Under the pieces are notes generated by a model. That model was not told the origin of the DNA, made no database searches, and was given only the letters and a program-made list of their open reading frames with translations. Position numbers and translations under genes: made by a program. From positions 1,323,287 through 1,387,286 of the forward strand of contig JXTC01000036.1 of the NCBI GenBank assembly GCA_002914845.1: a stretch of DNA of 64,000 nucleotides, given 5' to 3'. The number at the start of each line of letters is the position of its first letter. Positions within the stretch are counted from its first letter, which is position 1. Source of the DNA: Trema orientale. Taxonomy: Eukaryota > Streptophyta > Magnoliopsida > Rosales > Cannabaceae. Below, one piece after another: positions 12,425-23,763 of the stretch.

Positions 12425-14273
12425 TTACCCTAAGTCTCCAACACTACCCAGAGGTGCGTCAGCCAAAAACCTGCGCAGGGGCCTAAGTCTTTCACTTAGT
12501 GCTGCAGCAACTCGCTAGCGATCTAAACTACCATGATGCAATAATAGAACTCATGTGTGTGATCCTATGGTATGTACAATATATAATATGATATGTAATA
12601 ACCATGCAAAATATAATCAAACAATACTTTAAAATACCCACTTAGCATTATTCCAGGATTTACTGTAACGTGGGCAACTCTCCACTGTATTATCCTATAA
12701 TCACAATTTAAAAATATGTATATAAAATCACACAGTCCAATCCCAATATAATCCAAGATGTTTCCACAATTTAGTAAACCATCACGTATATTACGATTTT
12801 TCATACATCAATTATAATGCAATTATAAATCAAACAAGTATAAAACCAGATAACTGAATCCCTCTCTCGAGATGATAGTTATACCAAGCTAACGACGCTT
12901 GAAAAATCTTTCATTGATCACTTGGGTGTTCGGACGGTCGTTTTAGGATCCCGGTAAACTCACTTGAAAAAGTAACTTTTCCAACAGAGCCTCAGATTAA
13001 GAAATGGAGGTCACCATTGAATTCAGAGCACCCAAAAATATTTGGTTAGATATTTAATTTGTTGAATTTGAGTACCGTGGTGACATCCGACCCGAGGCAC
13101 GTAAAACGACACTATTCCCGAGCCTCAGAATTTGTGCTACTTCGAAATATATTTATATTATATATCAAAACTCGTTTCTCAATCTCAGTAAATGCAAATT
13201 TGAAGTCACAATTCAACTTTGAGATCCCGAGCTTTAAACGGGCTTTAAATCCGAGAATTACAAAAATATCACTTTTAGGAATCCATTTGAAAAGTGTCCA
13301 CTTTTTCTAAAATATTTAGAAAAATATCATCTTTGCTAATTATTTAAAAAAACACTATTTTTCTGAAAATATTTCAGAAAGTGTCATTATCACAGAACTA
13401 TTAAGGAAAATATCACTTTCGAAAATATTTTAAAAATTATCAAGTTTGCTAATTATTTATAAAAATATCATTTTTGCATAAATATATCGAAAAATAACAC
13501 TTCTCTAATCTCAGCACAAGGCTCAATCTCAATAGTAACAGATTTCCAACCTAAGACTGTTTTGGATTGCAAGAATACCACTTTTTATTCTGATCTGAAA
13601 AACATCACATTTTTCAATTCAAAAATTAGCACAATTTCGGATATCATTTTAACGTCTAACAACCGTAATTATTCATAATTTTAACTATTCTTTCACCTCA
13701 TATAATTATCTGGGGTAAAATAATTTCTTAAAGAAATAATTATAAAAAAATATCATTTTTTAACCATATTTCTAAAACGGCCAAAATTGTCGAAATCTTA
13801 CCGGCGACGAGATGACAGCCAATACCAATCGGGAAATGACAATGACGATGAGACGAGTCCAACCATACCGTCGATGTTGCGAAACGAGGTTTGGTGGAGC
13901 TCCGGTGGCCAAAAAACTTCACAGTGACTGAAAACTTCAAAGTGGCCGATATCTGTTTTTCGGCAACAAAATCTGGCAGGACTTAGTAGTGTGGCTTCAT
14001 CGAAGGCTGAGGAAGATGACGAGGTGGCACGTAGGCTGGTCAGAGTGACGGTGCGTCTGCGGCATGAAAGAACAATTTTGGTGCTTTATTTTCTATCGGG
14101 GACCTTTGTGGAGAAGAAGAAGGAATTGGGGGGTTTAAAAAAATTCTAAAAACTGTAACTTTTAATATAATATTCCGAGTATTTTGAATAAAATAATCTG
14201 AAAATTTTTATTTATAATTATGCCATTGCGTCAAAAATTACCCATTCACCTTTATATAAAACCGGATTTTACA
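12425..14273 (-). mobile_element. LTR (5') of the same non-coding element
   Basis: Second copy of the LTR, in the same orientation. Its right end, GGATTTTACA, matches the first copy; its left end is diverged (ACATTACCCTAAG instead of TGTAATACCCC) and is placed approximately. It carries about 380 bp missing from the other copy. Flanking 5-mers (GACCC left of the element, TCAGT right) do not match, so the element has been rearranged or the ends eroded. Immediately right of it LINE reverse transcriptase sequence resumes. Confidence 0.7.
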
Positions 14274-14890
14274 TCAGTGCTATGTCAACTGACCAGTTTT
14301 GCCTTATAGCCTTGGTTATTTCTATTCAATATTATAGCGAAAATTCTCTCTGACAAATTTGCCATGGTTGCGCCTCTGAAGTTGTTTTTGATAATCAATT
14401 TTGTTTTCATCCGTGGTGGGCACCATTAAGGATTGTATAGCTATTGCTTCGATTTGGTTGCATTCAAGAAAATTATTTTTATAACTAATTACGGGTCTTC
14501 ATATGAAGGAACTGACTTTATAACCGGTAAAGTTTTCTACTTGGAGATAAGTAGAATATTTTTACAACACTTAATAGGGGATGGCTACGGTAGGGGCGTC
14601 CATACGTAGGGTCATGCCTTAATTATCGTTGGATGGGAATCTGTGGGGAATAACGGGAATCTGTGGAGAATCTATTTATATACAGATTCCCATCCAACGG
14701 TGAATAGACAGGGTCCTACGTAGGGGCGCCTCTACTGTAGAGGCGCCCCACTTAATAAGGACTAATTCTCTTATAAATAGAATTTTTGCAAGTTAAAAGG
14801 ATTTCAATCTAAACTGGTCGTTTTGCGGGAATAACATTACTTATTTATTTAATGCTTTTCCCTAAAAGGTTTTCCAAAAGCATGAGTTTT
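14274..14890 (+). mobile_element. LINE reverse transcriptase remnant, part 2
   Basis: The plus strand reads SAMSTDQFCLIALV, then, over frame changes, NQF.F..G-like sequence and TIKDCIAIAS, matching the LINE block DQFRPIALGN...SDNQFGFIRGRxIKDCIAIAS. This is the segment expected just after LIPK at 8170, so both probably come from one LINE. A MITE sits inside at 14577-14749. After it a weak match (IFAS.K.S, GRFAG) suggests the next block, to about 14890. Non-functional. Confidence 0.6.
14577..14749. mobile_element. Small MITE with 8-9 bp target duplication
   Basis: 173 bp flanked by ACTTAATA on both sides (14569-14576 and 14750-14757; the base before also matches, giving CACTTAATA if 9 bp). Ends start GGGGATGGCTACGG and, in reverse complement, GGGGCGCCTCTACAG. 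Inside, CGTTGGATGGGAATCTGT and its reverse complement form a long hairpin. It is too short to code for anything. The duplication size fits hAT (8) or Mutator (9). Confidence 0.8.
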
Positions 14891-15562
14891 CTTAGAAATA
14901 TGATAACTGTGTGAAGACAGAGTTAATTGCTAGTTTAATACAAGTATTTTGCTATTTTCTTCTTAAAATAAAGGATTAAATATATTAATGATCTCTGAAC
15001 TGTACTCATTGTATCACTTTACTTCCTGAATTTTTAATTTACATAGTAATGACTCATAAATTATGTAATTATTATAACAATAGCCAATTTGTCATAAAAT
15101 GTTAATTTTTTAACAGAAAATAGTCAAGGACAAAGCATATAATTTGGCATTATTTATTTCTATAATTTAGAATCTCATTTTTAACCATAATTACTATGTT
15201 GTGTGTTTTGCACAAGACTCATTTCTGTTAAAAATCTAATAATTTGTGGAAAAAAAAATGGTCATTACTACAATAGTTGCATAAGTCTTAGTAGTCTATT
15301 GTGTAAGTTAAAAATTTAAAATCTTATTTTTTACCATAGTTACCAAGCCATACGCCCTGTAATAACTTATTTCTGTATCAGTTGAGCATAGACTAGTGGT
15401 ACGACACATATAATTCAAGGGCTATTAATATTATTAACCCTAAAATAAATTAATTTTCTAATTATTTATTTTATTTTATTTTTTTGTGTAGATTAAGTTA
15501 GGTGAAAATGGATATATTGGCAATTTTGAAGTGGTAAATGACAAAAAAAAAAAAAAAAAAAA
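14891..15562. other. Stretch without a recognised gene
   Basis: AT-rich; contains two similar segments (about 15175-15250 and 15310-15370, both with AAAATCT.ATTTTTAACCATA.TTAC-like sequence). No coding signal. Confidence 0.4.
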
Positions 15563-15688
15563 NNNNNNNNNNNNNNNNNNNNNNNNNNNNNNNNNNNNNN
15601 NNNNNNNNNNNNNNNNNNNNNNNNNNNNNNNNNNNNNNNNNNNNNNNNNNNNNNNNNNNNNNNNNNNNNNNNNNNNNNNNNNNNNNNN
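15563..15688. other. Assembly gap (N)
   Basis: 126 Ns following a poly-A run; the three ORFs spanning it are artefacts. Confidence 0.99.
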
Positions 15689-16405
15689 TCTCTTTCACAC
15701 CTTTCTTTTCAGCACAATTCAGGTTGTCCATCCACATATCTAAGGGCTAGCTCACCTTCGTTCTTTCAGTTAAACACAAATTCTGAAGACTCTTTAGCAG
15801 CTGTCTTGGAGAATTTTAAGGAGTCCTTTCTCCTTACATAGCTGAACCAGAGAAGGTCCAATTTTGGGGAGCTAAAGAGAAAATCTGCTAAAAAAGCTAA
15901 ATGAAAAGATACATATTGTTTTTAGTTTTAGTATTATTAATAGTGTTGTGTGAGAACTTTCATTATAGAAATATTTATTGTTTATTTTTTAGTGTAATTT
16001 TGAGCGTGCTTTTATTTTGAAGAGTCCAACAATCAACTTTTGAATAATACAATACAAAAGGAGCTCATCAAAAGGGAAAATTATCTACATTAGTTTTATT
16101 TTTCATCCTTTTTCCCTTTAATTTATTTTGCGACTTTTGACGATGGTTGGAAAAGCTCTAATTTTTTTATCACGTTTTATTATGGATTAGAATTTACTTA
16201 TGGAGTTACAATGTAGCCCAATCATGTAACTTGAATTTAAGTGTCCTTTCCTTAATAGTTACTTTTCTCAACTTTGATTATTTACTCTAGTTTGTGCTTA
16301 ATGCTTTTAATTAATTAGTCACTAATTCGATAATTTTTTGAACCATAATAAAATTGGGAAATGAAGTTGTGTATTTTGCAATAAATAGAGTAATATGCAT
16401 ATATG
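15689..16405. other. Stretch without a recognised gene
   Basis: No domain or RNA gene recognised. 15690-15900 is less AT-rich and could be transcribed, but nothing identifies it. Confidence 0.3.
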
Positions 16406-16733
16406 TAGAGGTGGCAAAATAGGATGGTCGGGCCCGCCCATAACGGGCTCGAAGGGCCAGACGAGTCGGGCCGAGTCGGCTCATCGCAGGCTCTTATGCG
16501 GGCCAAGACTGAGTCGGGCCCTAAACGGGGCAGCCCATGCTCGGCCCGTTTCTTTTACAATAACAAGGGCCCAGAATTCTAGGCCCTAAAAAAAAAAAGA
16601 AGGGTCGAGCCAACCTGCCGGGTCGAGATTCCCAAGCCCAGCCTGACCCTATGAGAAGGGTCGGGCTCAGCCCTGGCCCTCATATGAACAGGCCGGGTTG
16701 GCCCGTTAGGCTCGACCCGAATTGTCAGCTCTA
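16406..16733. mobile_element. GC-rich hAT-like MITE
   Basis: Ends TAGAGGTGGCAAAATAGG and, in reverse complement, TAGAGCTGACAATTCGGG. The flanking 8-mers CATATATG and CGTATATA agree at six of eight positions. The body is unusually GC-rich for this window, with repeated GGGTCG/GGGCC motifs. TAGnGGTGGCAA ends with 8-bp duplications are typical of plant hAT MITEs. The ORFs across it have no transposase features. Confidence 0.7.
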
Positions 16734-17899
16734 CGTATATATGAGATAGAAAAATATTTGATTCATATGTGCAGCCATTAAAAAGTTTTAGAACTCAATG
16801 AATCTATTCTAGGATTGATCCTCAAAGAAATATAGTAAGTTGAATTTGGTATATTTTTACATTATTATCGACAGAGAGTTGTACATAATTAAGAACACTT
16901 AGCAAATGATTTGATTTGATAAAATTTATTAGAGAGAGGGGACAAATTCAAGCGAAGTGGTTGGGTGAATTCTAATCCTACACTTTCTTCCTTGATAGGT
17001 CTATTTTGGTTGCTAATATCATCTTTTTATCACTTTTTAATCTTATTTTCATGTTTTACATTTTCTTTTGTTTACAATTGTTAGGACAAAATTAGATTGA
17101 TATAATTTTAATACTTAATAAGATTAGTGCTCAATGACCGTAGAAACGACAACTCTCTTACTCATTTTTATTACTTGTTATTGATACTAAAAATTGGTAT
17201 AATAACAAGATTGATAATGAAATTGAATACTACTATAAAAAAAATGAAACGACAAAGAGTTTTAAAGTGGTTCAGTCTTTCGATCAAGAGCCTACATCCA
17301 CTATAGTCACTATGATTTCTAATTATTCTAAGTACAACAAGACTCGATCCATTTTTCTGACCTCTCCCTTACAATTTATAGGCGGTGAGGGTACTTATAG
17401 GTATAGTAACTCGATATTGCATTTATCACATAAAATCAAGGAATATATCGAAATTTATATAGATTCGAAATTAATAACCGATTCTGTTGTAGATAACTCA
17501 GAGCTTAATAATAAAGACTGATAGCAAGTCGATAATTTTCAGCATTAGATTTAGCTCGCTTCTTTTCAGGATGCCTAATCTGCTCGATTCGATTAGCTCC
17601 GAATGAGCTTCTCGAGCAGCTACGAAATTCGTGCACAACACTTGTGTGCATGTGCATTTGTATGTGTTTTTGTGAATTTAATTACTTAATCTTACATGAC
17701 AGTCACAATAGATATTTTCTATCTAATAATAATTATAGACTAGAATTATATCAATTAAAGGTTTCTAATAGGAAGCAAAAAATTACCACTTAATTTCATA
17801 GACTTCATAACCAAATTTTTAATGAGTTAATGTTTTTTTAGTTTAAAAATTGTAAAGTAAAAGCCTATATTTTTATTTTATATAATAAATGTTGAAATT
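16734..17899. other. Stretch without a gene; weak LTR-like sequence
   Basis: 17250-17420 (GTGGTTCAGTC, CCTACATCCACTATAG) resembles leader/LTR segments common in plant copia elements, and a similar stretch occurs near 60560-60700. The 84-codon ORF at 17267-17521 overlaps this and has no known domain. Low certainty. Confidence 0.35.
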
Positions 17900-19850
17900 T
17901 ATTGGGGACTAGAATGAGAGAAAACTCGCCTATAAGAGAAAAAGTCATCACTAGAGAATATGTTTACTCAATTCATGATAATGATATCATACTTCAAAAT
18001 CATGTTGCAACACTTAGGTCTTTTGAGACTCAATTGGGCTAATTGGCTTACGTTATTAACAATCATCCCTAATGAACATTGCCTAGCAGTACAGAGACTA
18101 ATCCATGATAAATCAATGGAGGAATGAAAAAGAGCACTGTAAAGCAATTACTCTGAGGAGTGGCAAAGAATTGAATCATAATGTTAGGAAATACGATATA
18201 AATATTTCTAGAGGTGTTCAAGAAGCTTCATATAAACATTCCTTTGGCCGAAGCTCTAGAGCAAATTCTCAGCTATTCTAAGTTCATAAAAGATGTTTTG
18301 TCTAAAAAAAGAAGGTTAGGAGGACCTGAAGCAGTTGCATTCGTTGCAAAATGTAGTGCTATTCTCCAAAAAAAAGCTGGCTCCTAAGCTTATGGATTCT
18401 AGAAGTTTTATTATTCTTTGTACCATTGATAAGCAAGTCTTTGGCAGAGCTTTATGTGATTTGAACATGAGCTTTAATTTAATATGTCTTTCAATTTTTT
18501 AAAGACTTAGTTTGGGATAAGTAAGACTAGCAACAGTCACTCTGAAATTAGCTTATATATCTCTTACTTGTACAAGGGGAATGGTTGAGAATATTCTTAT
18601 TAAAGTTAAATTCATCTTTCCTGCAGATTTTATTTTTCTTCATACAGAGAAGGATCATGAGATTCCAATCATTCTTGGGAGGCTTTTTTTAGTGACCAGT
18701 AGGACTCTCATAGACGTGCAAATTGGGGAACTTACAATGAGAGTTCAAGACCAAGAGGTGACCTTTAATGTTTTCAAGGCTATGAAGTGTCCAAATGAAT
18801 CATGAGAATGCTTTAGAATTGATATGATGGATAGCGATATCAACAAAGTTTTCATAAAGAATTCTCTTGGTGATCCTTTTAAGGATACTGTTGTTAATGC
18901 TTATAATATGGAGAAATGAGAATCAAAGGAATATCTATATGTGTTGTGTGCTTCACCTCGATTTGACAAATCTAAGCCTCAGTTTGGCAGTTTGGAATAA
19001 CTAGTGAATTATGCTAAGCCATCTATTGAAGAACCATTGTCATTGGAACTTAAACCTTTGCCTAAGCCATCTACGGTATCCTTGTTTGGTTGGTTAACCA
19101 GTTACTATATATTTTCTTAGAGTATTGAAAGAGTATAAAAGAGATATGTAATGGTCTATAGCAGATATTAAAGGAATTAGTCCATCTTTTTGTATGTGCA
19201 AGATCCTTCTTAAAGATAATCATTAAGCCACAATGGAGCACCAACTTAATCCGATTATGAAATATGTAGTTTAAAAAGAGACCATTAAGTGGCTAGACAC
19301 TGGAATAATCTATCCAATTTTAGATAGTTCATAGGTACGCCAAATATAATGTGTCCCAAAAAAGGCGGAATGATAATGGTAGCCAATGAAAACAACAAGC
19401 TCATTCCTATAAGAACGGCGATTGTATAGAGAGTATTTATGGACTATCGCAAGTTAAACAAGGCTACTCAGAAGGATTACTTCTATTTATTATTTTTTGA
19501 CCAAACGCTTGATAGGTTGGCTAGGCATAAGTATTATTACTTCTTGGATGGATATTCAAGGTACAATCAGATTGCTATAATTCCAAAAAGATCAAGAGAA
19601 GAAAACCTTTACCTACTCTTATGGAACTTTTGCTTTTCGGAGAATGTCATTTGGACTTTGAAACACTCCTACAATTCAAAGATGTATAATGGCAATCTTT
19701 TCCGACATGGTGGAGCAGATTTCTGAGGTAATTATGGATGAATTTTTTGTTTTCGGTGATTCATTTGATATATATTTTTGCGTAATCTTACTCTTGTGCT
19801 AAGAAGATGTGAAGACATGAATTTGGTACTAAATTATATAATCTTCTACT
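17900..19850 (+). mobile_element. Athila/Tat-like Ty3/gypsy gag-protease-RT remnant
   Basis: Plus strand, many frameshifts. In order: the gag end (ETQLG near 18030, KEHCKAITLRSGKELNHN near 18140), a linker (HINIPLAEALEQ, KFIKDVLSKK), retropepsin (TIDKQVFGRALCDL near 18430, with the expected catalytic region CDLgaS changed to CDLNMS; FPADFIFL and IPIILGRLFL near 18620-18690), then RT (PIMK...KWLD.GIIYPI; MDYRKLNKATQKDYF at 19439; DGYSRYNQIAI; MDEFFVFGDSFD near 19735, where the family has MDDFSVFGDSFD). The block order and wording fit the non-chromovirus Athila/Tat lineage. The homology stops near 19850 where LTR-like sequence begins. Non-functional. Confidence 0.85.
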
Positions 19851-19994
19851 AGCCTCATTATGATTCTCACATCGATCAAATAGTGACCAATTGTTAAAAG
19901 TGTTAAGAATAGTGATAAATACTCAACCATAGAAAAATAAACCTTAAATAAAATAAATTGAAAATAATTAAAGATTCATAATTAGGCTATATTG

Positions 19995-21593
19995 TGTTGG
20001 TTATAATTAACAAAAAAACGTGACAAAATAAAAGATGAGCAGAAATATAGAAAATAAAAAACATTTCGGATTATATTTTTTCGTAAAAACCTTTTAGGAT
20101 ATTTGTTATGGTCTAAATACATACAATAGATTGTGTACCTCAACCAGTGAGTCTTTCTTCCTATGCACTAAGCTTGTAACTGTAGAAGTGTGTGGATACC
20201 TCGATCTTGATCAACTCTAAGGTGAGAATCCAAGAATTCCAATAGCCTCCAATGATGGCTCCAGGAATTCCTTTCTCACTTTTCTCTCAGTTTTCTGTAC
20301 AGATACCAAACTAATATTTCAGTCAAAAACTGAAGTCTCTAACAATAAAAGGGAGAGGGAAGGAGTCTTTTATAGACTCTCCATAGGGGAATTAAGCTAA
20401 CCCTAGTAGGCCTAGGGACTGGTTGAATTTCACTGCTTAATAAGCAGTGTGGTGGGCTCCCAAGGCCCACCTCTCAGTCTAGCCTTTTTCTCCATTTTTA
20501 TGAAATTGCCCAGAAAACTATTTGAACCAAATTAATCTCATGCAGCCCAAGATATTGGTGTAAGTTGGGGACCCAAATAGAACTATTTAATTCAAGCTCC
20601 AGTAAATAAAGACTCAGTTCTAATTAACTCTTAATATAAGTGGGCTTGTACTACTAGTCATGGACTTATTCTACTAAAGGTCTAAACTGTAGTCTTGAAT
20701 TAAATAATATCACAAGATACTTTAAAATAAAAATTATGTCCATCAGATTAACATTTGTATGTATATCCCCACATGAATACCGATAATTGGAGCTAGGTAA
20801 AATTATCATTTTGCCTCTCCAATTATATCTTTCAATTCCTTGACACAAGATTGACCAGACTTATAAAAAGTCTTCAATTAATAAAATATCTAATTTTATT
20901 AATTACTTAGCTAATGTTTAAATCATCCAAGCTTTTATAGCTCCTTAAAGCAGTATTCATTCTCTATATAATAGAGTTATGGATTCCATATCTATAAGCA
21001 TATGTTCCTAACATCCGTAATACTGCATTACCAAAATGTCAGAGTTTAGATCGTCAATTTCTTGATCCGTACCTTTTAATATCTCAGATTATACAAGTTA
21101 TAGACATAGGTTCATGACTTATTTTAGGATTAAGAAAATTATGCATTAATTATCAAGTTTGTGAGAATATGTTCTTGTCAATGGTACTTATTACGAGAAT
21201 ATATTTCACATAGTCCTTGTTCAATATTTATACACCAAGACTTTTTGTACATGGTCATACCAATATAGATTAAGATACACTATAAATGTATAAAGTCTTT
21301 ACAAATGCACAATATCTTGCAACACGATCCAAGAGAAGTTTCCAGCTTCTCTTATTAGTTGTGAACAAACTTATTTGATTTAATTAGAGAAAATATATTT
21401 TAACTTTAATAAAAATAATTATTAAAATATTTCTCTAATGAATAAATTATAGAATCTTTTGTATATTTACTATTATACCAATAATCAAAATATTATCACA
21501 AATACTATGCATGAAATATCCATTTATTAAATATCCAAAATATTCAATAAATATCCATAAAAAAATAAATATTTATTGGGTATAATCCTAACA
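19995..21593 (-). mobile_element. Solo LTR, copy A (1599 bp)
   Basis: On the minus strand it starts TGTTAGGATTATACCC and ends ATAACCAACA (plus: TGTTGGTTAT ... TCCTAACA). The flanking 5-mers TATTG and CATTG match at four of five, as expected for an aged 5-bp target duplication. No internal coding region or second LTR adjoins it, so it is a solo LTR. A near full-length copy of almost equal size lies inverted at 37131-38725. The superfamily (copia or gypsy) cannot be told from the LTR alone. Confidence 0.82.
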
Positions 21594-21975
21594 CATTGTA
21601 GCCCTAAAAAACAAAAGTAGTTCAAAACTAGACTAGGAGAAACTACAGATAGTATCACAATAATCAAACAATTAAGTAAATGAAAAAAACTGCTCTTAAA
21701 AACATCTCTGTTGTTATCCAGGCAAATCTCCTCTTGCCCAATTCTCCGCTAGTCACGCTCTCTCTTATTCTCAACCGGTTCTTCTTTCTAGCCGCTCACT
21801 GACTTCTTTTATTTTTCTTTATGCATATATGCTCTATACTCTTTCTTCATGTATATATACACACTACTATGAGCTCTAACTCTACTAACTCCCAAAAAGA
21901 GTCTCAGTTTAGGTAACCTCCTCTCTTTTTATTTCTGTAACTTATTTCCATATCCTATACTCATAAATATATATA

Positions 21976-22130
21976 GGGCCATAATCCAGTAGGTTTTTTT
22001 TACCTATCTATAGTTATTTTTTTTAAACTATTGGATCATTATCTAACAGCTACCAAGATTTAAGTAGTTGAAATAAAACATTAATAACAATAAATACATA
22101 TTACTTAATATTTTTCTCTCTCTCTATCTT
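21976..22130. repeat. MITE-like segment related to 58156-58392
   Basis: GGGCCATAATCCAGTAGG followed by a T-run and TACCTATCTATAG matches, in opposite orientation, one end of the MITE at 58156-58392. The second end is not clear here, so this is a partial or diverged copy. Confidence 0.5.
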
Positions 22131-22680
22131 TCACCACTCTCTATTACTAAAAAGATTTTCAAATGAGGTAATGACTTTTCGACTGAGCTTTCGAACTCAC
22201 TCTCCCTACTTTCCTCCCTTTCAAGTGTTAGCTTATGCTTGCTATCATATCCCTATATACGGGTTGGTGTCTACACCTATTCATACTCTTTTTCTATCTC
22301 TAATTGTTTAGCAAATTTTACTGTGTCTACTAAGTAGATGTATGAGAGTGTTTTTGTTGCTATTTGATGATTTGGTGTATAAATGGGATACTGTGATTCC
22401 TAAGCATCATTGTTTTTATAGGTAAAAGTGTTAGAAAGTTTATTTAAATCAACTTCAAATTGGACCCAATTTCTTTCCTCAAATTGGCTGTTGGGCTCAT
22501 TTCTATCTATTTCTCTAATTGTTTGAGAAAAATGCCACTTTAAGTTATCTTCTGCATAAATACTTCATAACTTGCTCAATTTGACCAACAACTGCAAATG
22601 AAGATTATTGCTTTTAGAAGCAATAATTAAGCAATTAAGCTAAAAAAGGTATAGAAATAATATATAAATATGAGCACATC

Positions 22681-22952
22681 TGAGTTTGATTTAAAGGTTC
22701 AACATCGGAAGGGAACAAAAAATTAAGTGGCAGATCATCTCTTGAGATCGGAGAATGAAAATCAAGGTGGAGATATTACTTTAATCAACAAGTCTTTCCC
22801 TGATGAGCAACTTCTCAATTTTAATCATCAAAGTGTTCCTAGGCATGCCGATTATGTCAATTGTCTTGTAAGTAATAGGCTTCCTCCTGATCTTACTTCT
22901 CAACAAAAGACGTTTTTGCACAATGTCAAGTACTATATTTGGGGTATGTAGT
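22681..22952 (+). mobile_element. Athila/Tat-like pol fragment, RNase H-integrase linker
   Basis: Plus strand: EFDLKVQHRKGTKN, stop, VADHLLRSENENQGGD, then NHQSVPRHADYVNCLVSNRLPPD... ending KYYIWGM. This matches the gypsy pol region between RNase H and integrase (EFDLEVRDRKG.eNqVADHLSRLE...FVNYL..g.lPPdl...Q+kkFlhdvk.Y.W). It is the same strand and family as 17900-19850 and about where the remaining pol would lie once the intervening LTR sequence is removed, allowing for a loss of about 250 residues. Confidence 0.8.
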
Positions 22953-22958
22953 ATATTT

Positions 22959-23730
22959 TGCAGGTGCACAAAATCATAATAAGTAATATATTGTGAGTAT
23001 GAGCATTGTTCCTACGAGAACTAATAGTTTACTAACTACAGAAATTGTACTAACCCTAATTTTATTTGAACAGATGACGGACTAAATTAAGGCTAAACAC
23101 AAATAAAATAACAAAAACGAAAACGAAAACTAAACAAGAAAGAAAATTAAACAAGTACGAAAAACTAAATGAGGTTTAAATCAATGAATGTAAACCTATA
23201 GTTTTCAATTTCACTGTAACTAATTATCCACTCTAAATTATTTATCTCATTAGTCTAGAATTATTCTTCTAGTTGATAGTCAAAATTCATTATTTTATTC
23301 ATTATTCTCACTCGAGCTCAAGCAAAAATACCCTTAATTACTAATCCACTATATCTTTATGTGAATTAAACTAATTAAGAATTCATTAAGATATTTGGAA
23401 ACTCATATAGTGATTACACAAATCATGTAAATATATTTTTATTTTACATATAATTTATGGTTTTCATCCCTATGAACTAGACGCATAAATCTCTTTTCAG
23501 TTTCATTATGATTAACAAATCATCTACTTAGTGGTCAATTAAATAGAAACATTAAGAATAAAATTGAAAACTCAACTAGTAAAAAATAACTTATTGACTA
23601 AATTGAAAGAACAATCTAAAGATCATAGTTTGTAACCCTTGAAAAATAAATTTAGTTCATAACTAAACTAAGAAAAACTATATAAGAAAAACTATAAATA
23701 TAGTCATAAAATTCTAAAAGAAAATTGAAG

Positions 23731-23763
<33 letters not shown>

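Larger units (their letters stand above)
19870..22680 (-). mobile_element. Athila/Tat-like LTR fragment, copy 1
   Basis: This stretch, once the 1.6 kb solo LTR at 19995-21593 is removed, aligns with 23530-25105 (second copy): both share a segment ending in TTGTAGCCCT/TTGTAACCCT, a C/T-rich promoter-like part, GCATAAATACTTC.TAACTTGCTCAATTT, and an end ATAAATATG.GCACATC. It lacks the first part of the LTR. It interrupts the plus-strand pol between RT (19850) and the RNase H-integrase linker (22681). Boundaries approximate. Confidence 0.55.

Noticed and set aside
15498-15750. Three ORFs of X residues
   Set aside because: They cross an N gap after a poly-A run.
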